NCBI GenBank assembly: GCA_031002005.1
Contig: CM061921.1
Coordinates: forward strand, 176,894,935-176,958,934
Direction of reading: 5' to 3'
Origin: Vandiemenella viatica
Taxonomy: Eukaryota; Arthropoda; Insecta; Orthoptera; Morabidae
DNA: 64,000 bases
Shown here piece by piece: positions 31,912-42,833 of the stretch. Made by a program: the position numbers and the translations under genes. Numbering within the stretch: the stretch's first letter is position 1; each line of letters begins with the position of its first letter. The notes under the pieces are model-generated. The model saw only the letters and a list, made by a program, of their open reading frames with translations. It was not told the DNA's origin and did no database searches.

Positions 31912-31990
31912 TCCAAGGTATTCCCAAGATCCACTAACAGTGACATCATTCGTTTCCTATGTAGCACGTAAACAGTGCTGGGTCATCAAC

Positions 31991-32516
31991 GTCTAATATG
32001 CTCTGCTACCAGTCCGTAACACAATCCAAATCCGAGTCCACCATATCGTCAATAGCACACGTTCCAGTCAATGTTGCTGCAGAGTTCTCGATGATACAGT
32101 TCACAAGGAACTACCACTCAATGTCCTCAAACTCTTCTCTTACTAACATCACCTCTCACACAGAAATTCAGTTACTCTCACCAGCCAACAAGCACCCTGA
32201 ATGTCATCCGCGAATGGAATGTCGGAGGGTGGCTCGCTCCCATTTCTTATCTGAAAGTGACGTTAGACGAAGGAAATGGACCATGCCCGACAAAATTCGA
32301 GAGTGAAAAATGCTTTCGCCTGTCTGTTATCCGGTTAATTGCAAACACTGTCACCTGTTGGAGGAAAACATAAGTATTGGATGGCAGGCAAAGCAGAACA
32401 AAATTTGAGACTTTCTCTACCACCGATGAAACAATCATTGCTGTGCGTTTAATATTTCGCGTGTAATAAATTCATCAGAAGCTCCTTTAATTAACGGTGA
32501 AAGAAACCTTCTAAGC
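31991..32516. other. Spacer, possible 5' UTR of jockey D
   Basis: About 525 bases between the jockey D gag start and the hAT at 32517. Some of it may be jockey 5' UTR, but I see no motif to prove it. Confidence 0.4.
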
Positions 32517-34109
32517 CAATGGTTTCCAATTAGTTTTTCTCGAGTCCATACCCCCGTATGATAAATAAAAAATGAAATTTTTTCGAGAGTTATTAAATTT
32601 TAATCCAATATCAAACGTCGCAAAAAATCAACAAATATCTAAAAGAGTTATTATAATAATCCTAACGAAAATTAAAACCACAATTTAAGTTTAATGGAAA
32701 AAATGCGCACGTTTCTGGGTAGTCTATCTTTTTTTTTTTCTTTCGACAAGAAATTTGACCATATGAAAAATATCCTCCCCAGTGGTGCAAACTGGAAGCG
32801 CACAACAAAGTAGAAACTCCTATGGACCTCTTTGGAATCAAAATAGGTATCGAACATATACTAAAAGTCAATCCAAATTAGATTGATGTGGTTGTATTGC
32901 TTTATAAAATGCATTGAATTTACTGGGTTTTCGTATAATGCGACATGTCTGTAATATGACGAAAGACTGTGTAATTTGACATAGTAATAACATCAAATTC
33001 TCATGCCATTCATTCTCAGAACATCATTTCACTGTCCCTTTTGCTGCTGGCAGTATGGCACAATATTGTGTGGTTTTGCTTCCTTGGCCATTAAACAACT
33101 AACTTTGAAAGAGGCTTGCAGCACGTAGACAATGGTGCTCAGGGATACCGACTCTATAGATTTTTGCCTTTGTTTGAGATCATTTAATGTATATTGAATG
33201 AAGGATGCAGACTGATCTGTAAAATTAGCAAATGTAGTTTCCAAATGGCGACGATGGAAGGTTGGTTCTAACGAATGATTTGATAGTTTCCGCACAAATT
33301 TTTCACAGTGGCAAATGAGAATCAGTGTCTCCAGAGCGTGTAAAACCAAATTGAATATAATTGTAATCATGTTTAATGTTTTTGAGAGACACTTCCTTGT
33401 CTGAGATCTGTTAAAGGGTGATTCATCATAAGCAGATGATTGTTCAGTATTGCTTGACACATCGTCATCAGCCTTTTCACATCCTATCAGCCATCTGAAA
33501 GAGAAGTACTTATTAGCTCAATTTTTGAATTTTTGAAATTAATAAGCTCAGAATACAGAATAGATCAGACATTGCGAATGCACATAAAACTAAAGAAATT
33601 GGAATATTTTATTCAGCTTTTTACAAATCAAAATCATTTTATACTGTTTAAAATCAGATTAAAAAAAAAAAATTACTTGGCTTCACAAACTTTTATAAAC
33701 TGCAGCACCAGGACTCTGTTGCCATATTATTGCATTGTCATAACTGTGTGTTTTGGTTTTTGATACAGAGCGTGTTGTGCAATTAAAATTTAACATTTGA
33801 TCTATATTCATAATTAATAAGACAAATAAAAATCTTACCATTTGCAAAGGTAAATAAGTAGCAGCTAGGACGATCAATGTGACTTAACTCTTATGTTTCA
33901 CACAACCACATCATTACAGTAATATAATTCACACAAAATCACAAACAGTTTGATTGTCTTAAAATACATTTCTGCAATACTGACATTTGCGTAATTTTTT
34001 AAGATTATCTTAGTGATTACCTTAGTTAAGAGATTACCGTGCGTATCCCTTGAATCAAACTTACCTACCCATGCAGGTAGGTACAAGCACCACTAATTGG
34101 GAAGCACTG
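32517..34109 (-). mobile_element. ZBED-type hAT element, eroded
   Basis: Left end CAATGGTTTCCAATTAGT (from 32517) and right end, as complement, CAGTGCTTCCCAATTAGT (34092-34109) are imperfect inverted repeats of the common hAT form. The flanks TTCTAAGC (32509-32516) and TTCTAAAA (34110-34117) match at 6 of 8 positions, an aged 8-bp TSD. A minus-strand transposase fragment (33029-33460) confirms hAT. The total of 1593 bases means much of the gene is deleted. Confidence 0.8.
33029..33460 (-). pseudogene. hAT (ZBED-like) transposase fragment
   Basis: A minus-strand frame of 143 codons shows HLETTFANFTDQSASFIQY, LKQRQKSIESVS and LQASFKVSCLMAKEAKPHN. In ZBED5/SCAND3-like hAT transposases the order is BED finger, 'H...H......', a Lys/Gln helix and then 'ASY.VA..IAK..KPHTIGE'. 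The fragment matches this junction between the BED finger and the catalytic core. The frame ends shortly after KPHN, without the GE, and the DDE core is missing. Confidence 0.65.
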
Positions 34110-34438
34110 TTCTAAAAGATTTCCGAATACATCTACTTCTAATTCTAAAAATAAGTAAGTGATTTTTTTTAAAAATATGTGCAAAATGAAAAAAAAAACC
34201 TGACAATGAATTAAGAAAGTCGCCATAGAAGCAGTCAGAAATTTTCTTCATTCTTTACGAGATGACATTTACTACGAAGCAGACATATGGGAGCTCTTGC
34301 ATCAAACTAGTAGGGCCTGGAGAATTACACAACTGTCAAAATGGAGAGTCGGAAGACTAGAAGCAAGTTAATAAGTTGTGTGAACATTTTTAAGAAAAAC
34401 TACTTCTGGCGGGTGCAAGGCACACCCAATGGACAGTG
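34110..34438. other. Short spacer with an unassigned 55-codon frame
   Basis: Between the hAT and the Gypsy LTR remnant. A plus-strand stop-to-stop frame at about 34206-34374 reads EAVRNFLHSLRDDIYYEADI and QLSKWRVGRLEAS. It has no ATG and no family that I recognise. It may be part of an older element or a host exon. Confidence 0.3.
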
Positions 34439-34585
34439 TGTAGTATAGCCATATGACAGGGGCTGCTCCCAAATCCGATGGACTGGGAGATCGAGAACAG
34501 GCTGTGCTATTCGAAATACCGCAGCGTGGATGTTAAATTTCCCGCCAGTCGGTGGAATTGCCGAGGAAGACCCCAGACGCATGCC
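34439..34585 (+). repeat. Partial 5' LTR of the Gypsy element
   Basis: TGTAGTATAGCCATATGACAGG at the start parallels the LTR at 42834. About 147 bases align with roughly 15 to 20 differences, ending at CCCCAGACGCATGCC. The remaining ~340 bases of LTR and any PBS are missing, so a deletion joins this piece to the internal region. The divergence between the two LTR copies indicates an old insertion. Confidence 0.75.
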
Positions 34586-34841
34586 AGTTATTATCGTTAA
34601 GCCCCGAAATACTTTCACCAATCAATAGAAGTTCGTCACTAATTCCTGACTCACCACAAATGCATCAATATTTGAAGCATTTGAAGGTCCAGCAGATCCT
34701 GAGAAGGATAATCCCAACCTGATAGTTAAGATTTTCACAATGATATAAAATTTATCAACTGATATTCAAATTAAGTTTGAAATACAATCAACTGATATCC
34801 AAAATAAATTTAAAAGTCATGCATAAGAAACACGCAAAACT

Positions 34842-35658
34842 ATGGCAGATTTAACAAATGGAGTCAAAGTTGAACTAGGAAATAAGATAACCAACCTTGA
34901 TACAAAGATGGAGGAATATAAAGAAAATTGTGAAAGGATTAGGGAAGAGATAAATAAAAGGTTCAGTAGTGGACTAGCAGATCTGGAGTTAAACTTAGAG
35001 AGTAACTTACGGGATGAATTGAAAGGGGTGACGGAGAAACTTGATGGAGTCTGCAGCAAGATAGAAAAGAGTAAAAAATCATTCCAAGTTGTTAGGCAGG
35101 AGAGACAAAAACAAATTGAATGTCTTGAAGTAAAGGTCAGGCAAAGAATTGTTAGTCATGAAAACAATATAACAAATATCAAACAGGAAAATACTCAATT
35201 GAGTATAAGAATTGAAGGAGTTGAAGGAAGAGTAGATGAAGTTAGTGAAAAGTATATTAAATTGGGACCTGTTGTAGATGAAGTTGCTATAAGCTGTGAA
35301 ACACTGGATAAGCGAGTGAGGAATTTAAGTGAGGAGATAAATAAAATTCCCAACTTCGCGAGTCAAGTTACCAAATTTGTGGAAGAATTACCAGGAGTGC
35401 CAACTACAGAAATCCCAAATGCAAAATGTAGTTGGTGTACCAAACCCAATATCCCTGGCTATACCTGAAAAAATAGATATTGAGAACTTTAGTGACAAAA
35501 GAGGTATCCATCCAGTTAATTTTACAGAATTTTCAGTGTTTATGATGACTGAAAAAATGAACAGTGTATATCAAAATTTAAGGGATAGTGCTCGAATTTG
35601 GGGAGAAAGGCAACTTCAGATTTGTAAACTCAGAATTCAAAGCAAATTTTCTAAATAA
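34842..35658 (+). pseudogene. Gypsy gag remnant, coiled coil
   Basis: The 208-codon frame 34842-35468 starts MADLTNGVKVELGNKITNLD and is dominated by heptad-like Leu/Ile/Val with Glu and Lys, a long coiled coil. It shifts near 35400-35460 into a second frame, ENFSDKRGIHPVNFTEF and MNSVYQNLRDSARIWGE (to 35658), resembling the capsid-like core of insect Gypsy gag proteins. Further matter to 36240 is too shifted to use. Gag would assemble the cytoplasmic particle. Confidence 0.65.
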
Positions 35659-36365
35659 TTTCTGGTCAGAGGAAAGGCAACACTAGGCTAAGGAAGGAGG
35701 TTAAGGAAGGAAGGAAATATCAACCTGGGAGGGGATCACTAAAAGATTTCCTTTTAAATGAAACTTCCAAATGTCACTATCTAAATAACCCGCCAACTTA
35801 AACGAAAATTGTGTTGGATGTTGCTCACAGCATGCCAGGGGAGACCCAAAAGCTTTGGTCATACATGATGTTAGAACGATTGATGCAGCGAGTGAGTTTG
35901 TGTACCGATATCAAACGCAGTGCACCAGAGAAAGATTCAAAGAGCAGGTACCAGTTTCAAGACCAACGGGAATTCCGTCATGAAAGGCAAATGACATAAG
36001 ATCAGCAAAGAGGAAGAAATCAATACTACACAAACAGAATGGGTGGAATTCTCAAACACATAGAAATATTGAAAACAATGTTCGAAGGATTGGAAGAAGG
36101 GGAAGTCCTCAAAGATACTTTAGCCCATCACCGGTAGTAAGTAGTAATGATGTTACAAATGATCCTGGTACAAGCCAACAAACTAATAGTAGTGGTACAA
36201 AAAACTGCCTAAGTTTTTGGCCCGATGGAGGCAGATGAGTTAATAGGGTCGATATAATCAAAACATAGCGGCCAGCTTAGAAGTGTTTTCCACAACAACC
36301 CGAGTGAAGATTTAGCAGAGGAAGAGTTCCAGAATGAAGAGCAGTTGGTCCAGGCTCCCATAATG

Positions 36366-36760
36366 TTAGTGACATGTCGTGGAAAAAATACTGAATTATT
36401 GTTAGTTTCAGGTGCCGAAATTTTGTGCATCTCAGATTTTTTTTTTTGATTTTTTTTTTTATATAGTTTACTGGAAGTTGCAAGCGAAAGAAAATATAAA
36501 GTGGTTTCCTTACCAGTAAATGGGATTTCAGTTATCACTGCCACAGGGGGCAAGAGCAAATCAGTGAAAACATAGATGTCAGAAGTAAAGTTGGAAGACT
36601 ATTTCTTTGAGTTTATTGTATTTGTGGTGCCAGGGCTTACAATCGATTGTATTTTTGGTATAGATTGGTTATGTGCTTTTAAAACCATTTTGTATTTTGA
36701 ACAAGGATTAATGAAGTTTCAAGTAAATGGTAACAAGGGAAGAATTACTATGAAGTAATT
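36366..36760 (+). pseudogene. Gypsy aspartic protease remnant
   Basis: A first frame gives CRGKNTELLLVSGAEILCIS, where the catalytic DTGA/DSGA has become VSGA. A T-rich run (36429-36462) follows. The frame at 36576-36758 has VFVVPGLTIDCIFGIDWLCA, the second half of Gypsy proteases ('VVPGL..DCI.G.DWL'). Loss of the catalytic Asp makes it inactive. Confidence 0.7.
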
Positions 36761-37024
36761 TTGGAAGGAGTAGGAAGTGGGCTCAGTTAATGTACTGTCG
36801 TGGGGAAATGCAGTAGCCAGTGGGAAAGAGCTACAATTCTTTCAAAAGTTTATACAGTTTTGTGTAATGTCAAAGCAACGAAGCAGAGAGGAGAGGAAGA
36901 ATGATTTAAGAATAGTGGACAGCGTTAGTAGTGAACACCGTGCAAAACTACTAAGTATGACAGATGAGTTTTAAAGAAGTATTTTCTGACTGGCCTGGAA
37001 TTCTAAAGTGTTATGAGTGCAATT

Positions 37025-38160
37025 TTACTGTTACTTGTGCGACCCATTTCTTTGTGAAACCTTATGTCATCCCAGTTTCAAAGAGAAAACAAGTCGACGA
37101 TTAGATAAACAGGATGTTGCAATGGAAAATCATAGAAAGTTCGAAGAGTCCGTATAACAACCACTAGTTACAGTTACAAAAACGGACCAATCTGTCAGGT
37201 TAGTCCTAGACGCTCGCACTTTAAATAAAGTTCTCGTCACTGAAAAGGACAACCACCCCAGTAGATGATATATTACAAAGCTTTCAAAATAAGAAATTTT
37301 TAACTTCTTTGGTTTTAACTGCATCTTATTGGCAAATTCCAATCGCAGAAACATTCAGGAAACATACTGCATTCTAGTACCAAGGCCGGAGTTACCAGAT
37401 CCGAGTTTTGCATTTCAGCCTGAATAATGCAGTCGCGAATTTCATCCGTGCATTGGATCAAGTCCTTTGTAAGGAATTATTGAGCCAAGTACATGTGAAC
37501 GTCGATGATACATTAATTGCAAGTTTAACCATCGAGCAACATCGGCGTACATTAAAAGAATTATTAACAGCTTTAAAGAGAGGGGGGATGACTATTAAAG
37601 TGAAGAAGTATGTTTTTCAGAGAAGTAAAATTGAATTTTTGGTTCATACTATCACCCCATCAGGAATAACTCTCAATGAGGAAAAGCTTAATGCTATCAA
37701 GAATTACCCAAGACCACAAAACAAGGAACAACTGTTGAGTTTCCTTGGACTTTGTAATTACTGTCGTAAATTTATCAGAGGGCAAATACTGAACAGCCCT
37801 CATTTTGGGACTGGACTGAGCATTGTGAAGATTTTCAATAAGTGAAATGTAGTTTATTGCAGAAAGTACGTCTAAGTGCTCCCCGGATTGGAACCTACCT
37901 ATCTGTATTACCACGGATAGCTCAGAATATGGCCTGGGTGTGGAGATTTTCCAAAAAATAGCTGAGGGAGATGAAATAATAAAGAAACCTCTCGCTTTTG
38001 GTAGCCGGATTCTAAACCAGTCGGAACGCTATTATTGTGTTACTCAGAAGGAAGCTCTGGCTATTGTTTAGACATTCCAAAAGTTTTGGTACCTCCTTTT
38101 GGGCAGGAAGGGCAGGAAGGTCATAGTGCATACCGACCTTAAGGCACTGTCATTTTTTGA
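37025..38160 (+). pseudogene. Gypsy reverse transcriptase and RNase H remnant
   Basis: Shifted frames give VRLVLDARTLNKVLVTEKDN (about 37197) and LTASYWQIPIAE (about 37316, the palm motif that normally has Asp). The open frame 37408-37845 has FSLNNAVANFIRALDQVLCK, VHVNVDDTLIASLTIEQH (VDD for YVDD) and KIEFLVHTITPSGITLNEEK. NYPRPQNKEQLLSFLGLCNY is the connection. RNase H follows with CITTDSSEYGLGVEIFQ, LNQSERYYCVTQKEALAIV and VIVHTDLKALSFF (to 38160), with stops. Confidence 0.8.
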
Positions 38161-38657
38161 AGAAGTGTAAATTAGTCCATGGCAGGTTGGCAAGATGGAA
38201 CTTACTTCTCCAGGAATATGACTTTGAGATTAAACATAGCGCGGGGAAGGAAAACCGTGTAGCAGATGCCTTGTCAGTGTTACCGTTAGATTTAGAAAAA
38301 AGCGAGTCATCAGTGTCGATAGGTAAAGAAGCTCGAATATTTTACAATAACGGAGTGGACGAAGAAAAGGAGGTTAAACATTCCCTGAAGTTCATGAAAG
38401 AGGAGCAAGAAAAGGACCCCAATATAAGGGGGTTATTAGAAGAGTTAATTGACAGTGACCCACAGTCAAAGTTACGCAAACACTACATGCTGGTGAGTGG
38501 AATTTTATTTAAAAGAAACCATGAAGCTAGTTCTGAGTGGAAAGTATGGGTGCCAGAAAACTATGTGGACCATTTTATTAAGCATCATCATCTTAGTTAC
38601 GCCCATTATGGTATAAACAAGTGTCATATTGTAACAGCTCTCAAACCTAAACTTTAA
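38157..38657 (+). pseudogene. Gypsy RNase H end and integrase zinc-binding half
   Basis: This frame of 166 codons starts with GRLARWNLLLQEYDFEIKHS and AGKENRVADALS, the usual RNase H/tether end. A linker follows, then the His-His half of the integrase HHCC finger: HHHLSYAHYGINKCHI. The Cys-Cys half (RCELCQKTK) is at about 41010, beyond the insertion. The frame ends by a stop where foreign sequence begins. Confidence 0.75.
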
Positions 38658-39364
38658 CGGGAATTGTATTTTATAAAGCATTTGTAGCAAGCTAGAGTTT
38701 GACTGAATATGATTTTTGGATATTTGTCTTGTAATTTAAAATCAGTGTAAATGGACTTTGTTTTGTGAAATGAAATTATATAAATACCATTTAATGTGTT
38801 TAAGAACAGAACTATGCAAGAGAATTACCTAAATGTTTGTAATTGTAGGTATTAAGGTGAGCTACGATGTATAAAGGACGATTTACTACAGTTAAAGATG
38901 ATTTATGTGGATAATTTTATGTTTCAGTATTTTTAGTTTTCATTTCTAAGCTTTTTGTAATGATTGTAATTAATTATGTATTAAGTCTAACTGTCTTTAA
39001 TATATTTTGAATTGCTTAAGTATTGTTAATGTTAGAGAAATATCTGTCGGAAGCCTTTGTAGTGTTCTAGAACTTTCGATACAACTTGTATAATGCGATC
39101 AGCAGAGACTAAGAGACAGTTTTCGACAGAGTTTTAAAGACTCAGTTTACGTCGGCCAAGGACAGTTTTGAACCATGGAGGAAGGAAACATGGAGCAACA
39201 TCCATGGAAGGAAATATATGGAGACGACGCAAGAGACCACCACGCATTGAAGTGAAGCCGGGCGGAGGGGGAGTGGGGGGTTATGGTCGCTTCCATACAG
39301 ACACGGGGAATATGTACAAAAACCTCAAGGGGACTCTAGGATAAACGTGACGCCGCAATCTGGT

Positions 39365-39770
39365 GATGGATTATTATGTAACTCGATGAGACAAATAAAA
39401 AATGAAGAATAAAATTTTTTGATATCCTGCTTAGTTTTCGAGATATTCTGTACCAAATGTGAAATGGTTTTGGTTGAAATTCAGAAGAAAAAATTGGTCA
39501 AAGTCAAATTTGATGATGGATTCTTATTTAAAAAGACGAGGCAAATGAAAAATAAAGAATAAAAATTTTCGATATCTCACCTAGTTCTCGAGATATACTG
39601 TATCAAAAGTGAGGTGTCTTGAGTTGAAATGTAGAAGAAATATTTCGCAAAAGTCAAATTTAATAATCGATTCTTATGTAACACGACGAGACAAATCGAA
39701 AATAAAGAATAAAATTTTTCGATATCTTGTTTAGTTTTCGGGATATACTGCGATTGGGTTGATATGCAGC
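39365..39770 (+). repeat. Tandem 150-base repeat, about 2.7 copies
   Basis: TTATTATGTAACTCGATGAG at 39371, its variant at 39521 and TTCTTATGTAACACGACGAG at 39671 are exactly 150 bases apart. Each unit also has AATAAAGAATAAAA, TTTCGATATC and TTTTCGAGATATACTG. It lies inside the P-like element and probably expanded by unequal exchange. No coding. Confidence 0.85.
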
Positions 39771-40503
39771 CTGGACCAAAAATTAATTCTGCCAAAGCTA
39801 CAATGAATTACATGCAGAATGGAAATTTCAGTTTTTTTACTACCACTTGTGGTTAGGTTGAAATGCAGCCTAGACCAGAATAAAAATAGTTATCTTATTA
39901 ACATACATCGTAAGCTTAATTGGAAATGGCTGGAAGTAGTTTCCATCGCGACATACGTTTTGTCACTAACTTGGTTCTCATGAAATTACTAACAGTAATA
40001 GATAAATTCTTTGTCCCTCGTGGAACAACAAAACCATTCTGGTACAGACTGCATTTAGACCTAACCACAATCTCCATTAAATTGCCGATATAGAATGAAA
40101 ACTATGTAGACATACCCACACACGCGTATTTGAATCGCAACTGTATTTGCAGTAACAACATCGTTTGCTTCGTCAAGATTCCTAGATTGCATAGCATAAT
40201 TTAACACATTTAATTTCATCATACAGTATAAACTGCAACGTGACGAAAGAAAGTGCAATATAAATTCACTGAATCGCGATGTAAAACACACACCGTTAAA
40301 TCTCATTTTCAACACTCGTTAAAAAGTAATGCTAGTCTATTATGTACAAAATAGCAAGATATGCTGATTTTCTACACTACACCAACAAAAATTTGAGAAC
40401 AAAATCATCCTATTGAGAGCTATTACCAAATATTTATAGACAGGCACCAAACTTTGTAATACCTACTACACACTTAAAGGACAATAATTCAAATGCAACT
40501 TAC

Positions 40504-40574
40504 TTATAAAATGATATTCCAGGTTCTTTCCTCTCTTGCCTATTTGTACAACCGTATGCAACACAAGATGGCAT
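40504..40574 (-). CDS. THAP-domain first exon with splice donor
   Basis: From the ATG at 40574 (minus) the frame reads MPSCVAYGCTNRQERKEPGI then SFYK, the start of a THAP domain: the first zinc ligands C4 and C9, plus the 'G..F' turn. It is followed at once by GTAAGT (40503-40498), a consensus 5' splice site, just where THAP genes often have their first intron. The rest of the finger (the FP, C..H half) is not in the next bases, so the protein needs a downstream exon that I could not find within the element. It could be a transposase first exon or a captured host exon. Confidence 0.6.
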
Positions 40575-40954
40575 TATAAAACATTTATACACATTACAAA
40601 ATGAAATAATCACAGCATCTAACACAATGTGAACATCGCATTTATTTGGAATCGCAATATCGCCGCTGCCGCCATTGCGCATGCGCGAGAGTTTAGAGCC
40701 TGCTTCACAGATTTAACGTCACTTCTCCTCCATATATTTCCTTCCTCCATGGTTTAAACAAACAGTTTTGGTAGTATTGCCTTTGGAAGAAGTGTCGACT
40801 GTAATCGTTGGAGTGTTGTGTTTATATGTGAACTGTATTTTGAAGTCCGAAGTCACTAGCAATAAAACAAATTAAAATTTGAAACTTGATCGTGGACTAG
40901 TCATTTAATACATGTAATATAAAGCCAAGAACAATCTAATAATATGATCATGAA

Positions 40955-41850
40955 GGAAACTTTGTATTTCCCTAATATGTCTCGGTGGATACAGCAGATA
41001 GTTTCTCGTTGTGAGTTATGCCAGAAAACTAAAGCAGATAATGCCAGGAGGGCTGGGGAGATGTAGAGTGTTATCTCTGATAAACCACATGAACTAGTCG
41101 CTTTAGATATCTTCGGACCACTGTCTAGGCCCTATGGGGGAGTAACTCAAATTTGTGTGGTCATGGACATCTTCTAAAAATATATAAATTTGTACCCACT
41201 CAAGAGGGCCACAGCCAAAGTAATCTGTTCAAAGTTTGTTCATGGTTATATACCACATGTATGAAAACCTGACAAAGTTTTGACTGATAATGGGCCCCTG
41301 TTTGCAAGTAAAGCCTGGACTGAATGCTTCAAAGAGTTAAGTATGGAAACAGTTAAGAAGTTTTTCTACCACCCGCAAGGGAATGCAATAGAGCGAGTCA
41401 TGAGAGAGCTTGGTAGATGGTTCAGGACGTACTGTGAGGACAACAATAAGAAGTGGGCTTACGAATTAAGTGAAATTGAAGGAGTTATCAATACTATTCC
41501 CATTGCTTCAACTTCACTAACACTATACGAAATCAGGTTTAAGAGGAAACCTCCCCGTATTGTTTATGAGCTGCTACACTTTCTGACGAGCGATAGTGAT
41601 TATCTGATAAGTTTAAGATAGCTTTGGAAGAGTTGAAGAAGTGTGCCTTAAGAAGAAAGGAGGCCCATGACAGGAACCTCAAACCTACAGTATACGGGAT
41701 AGGTGACTTAGTTCTGTTAAAGATGCATTTTAAATCATCATCTATAGACAATGAAATTAAAAAGTATTGATGGACCTTATGACATCAGTTACCGAACCAA
41801 GGGGAACTGCTATACTTTGGCTCACACTAAAAATGGTAAAGGGAAATTAT
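40955..41850 (+). pseudogene. Gypsy integrase catalytic core and GPY/F tail
   Basis: After the insertion the finger ends with SRCELCQKTKADNARRAGEM. The core has LVALDIFGPLSRPYGGVTQI (first Asp, about 41098), KVLTDNGPLFASKAW (second Asp, 41275) and HPQGNAIERVMRELGRWFRT (Glu, about 41390). The open part is 41280-41621. A C-terminal GPY/F module, IDGPYDISYRTKGNCYTLAH, appears at about 41768, after VYGIGDLVLLKMHFKSSS. All three acidic residues survive, but stops (for example in 'DIF*KYIN') break the frame. Confidence 0.8.
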
Positions 41851-41879
41851 AATGTGGTGGCACTAAAGCCTTTCAAGGC

Positions 41880-42821
41880 AGTTAATGTAACATATAGTGG
41901 TGGTCCAATATAAGTTTTCCTTCTAATTGAGTTAGTAAAAGCAGAGTAATAAACCATGTGTGTTACTGTGTTGCCGACTTCAAGCAGGGCTTAATGAGTA
42001 AGAGGTGGTATGTTATCCACGAGAGTCAACGATCCACATAGAATGTACCTGGAACATCGTCCAAGACTTCAAGAAGGCATCAGTCATGTGTATTAATTGT
42101 TCTGGATGTGCCTCAAGAAATGGTATTTAATCATTATTATTATCTGCTCCATTGCTGGTGATGAAGGACCCCATAAATATTGGTTGTAACATGACATTCC
42201 ATGATACCACATTTACTCCTCCTATATATTTAAAAACTGGAGTACAATTTGTGTTAAGTTTATTTGGAAGCAGAGGGGACTGATGAATATTAATGATTTT
42301 GTATTGTGTGTTTTGTGATTTAGCATTAGCGATCTACCATTGTATCTTTGTTCTTTCTCTCTAAATATGGTAATATTCAGTTTACAGAATTTTCACAGAG
42401 AGGAAGTAATAGTTTAGTAAAAGTGACAATAGACATTTAACAAGGACAGTTAAACCTATGGTCTTGAAGGATCATCGCAATCCTCAAGATGCTATTCAGT
42501 TTTAATGATATATTGGTGATTTCTTTGATATAATCTTGATGTGTTAACCTGTCTGCTTGCGAAGCTATTTTGATGTTGTTTTTTTTTTCTTTTTACTTAT
42601 AACTTATTTTCTATGTGCATTTTAATACGGATGTGTTTTGAAATATGTACTGTAGCCTCGCACCATTTAAGCGATATTATGTTTGGTATTTTGGGTAGGA
42701 ACCCGAGGTTTCAATTTATTCGTGAGTGAATGTGAAGTTTGTAATTAATTTTTTGAAGTAATAGTCCTTTGGAGGAGATCATCATTGTCATTTTGCCTAT
42801 ATATTTAAAATCTTATGTTAA
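41880..42821. other. Gypsy 3' untranslated region, no env seen
   Basis: About 0.9 kb between the integrase tail and the polypurine tract. No env-like or other frame can be supported. Confidence 0.5.
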
Positions 42822-42833
42822 ACTTGAGGGGCC

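Larger units (their letters stand above)
17720..31990 (-). mobile_element. Jockey-clade LINE copy D, split by four insertions
   Basis: One minus-strand jockey copy can be reassembled from five segments. The gag head is 31990-31000, gag knuckle to endonuclease is 30288-29306, the endonuclease end is 26916-26715, the linker and RT N-terminus is 20843-20245, and the RT core to 3' UTR is 19164-17720. Coding continues precisely across the joints. For example, the knuckle CRRCQ is separated from SGHNANYC by a solo LTR, and ITKNNPRILQL joins VTVNELSSDQ across the DD-E transposon. The insertions are a Penelope element, a CR1-type LINE, a DD-E transposon and a solo LTR. The outer limits are approximate. 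Confidence 0.85.
39174..40751 (-). mobile_element. P-superfamily-like element with THAP exon
   Basis: The ends are inverted repeats starting CATGGAGGAAGGAAA (39174; complement ends at 40751), about 24 bases. At the left end the repeat is partly duplicated at 39202-39226. The flanks TTTTGAAC (39166-39173) and GTTTAAAC (40752-40759) match at 6 of 8 positions, consistent with an 8-bp TSD. A minus-strand exon begins a THAP zinc finger. THAP, an 8-bp TSD and ends starting CATG are features of P elements. No transposase core is present, so it is nonautonomous. A Kolobok-type origin with a degraded TTAA TSD is the alternative. Confidence 0.55.
38658..40949. mobile_element. Foreign DNA splitting the Gypsy integrase
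   Basis: Gypsy homology stops at about 38675 (LYF) and resumes at about 40955 (LYFPNMSRWIQQIVSRCEL). The short shared word GTATTT on both sides may be part of a TSD. The outer parts (38660-39165 and 40760-40950) are AT-rich with no coding. They could be one LTR-like or DNA element. Inside sits a P-like element (39174-40751). The family of the outer insert is not identified. Confidence 0.55.

Noticed and set aside
34206..34374. 55-codon stop-to-stop frame with a protein-like residue mix
   Set aside because: No start, splice sites or family. Kept only as a note within the spacer entry.
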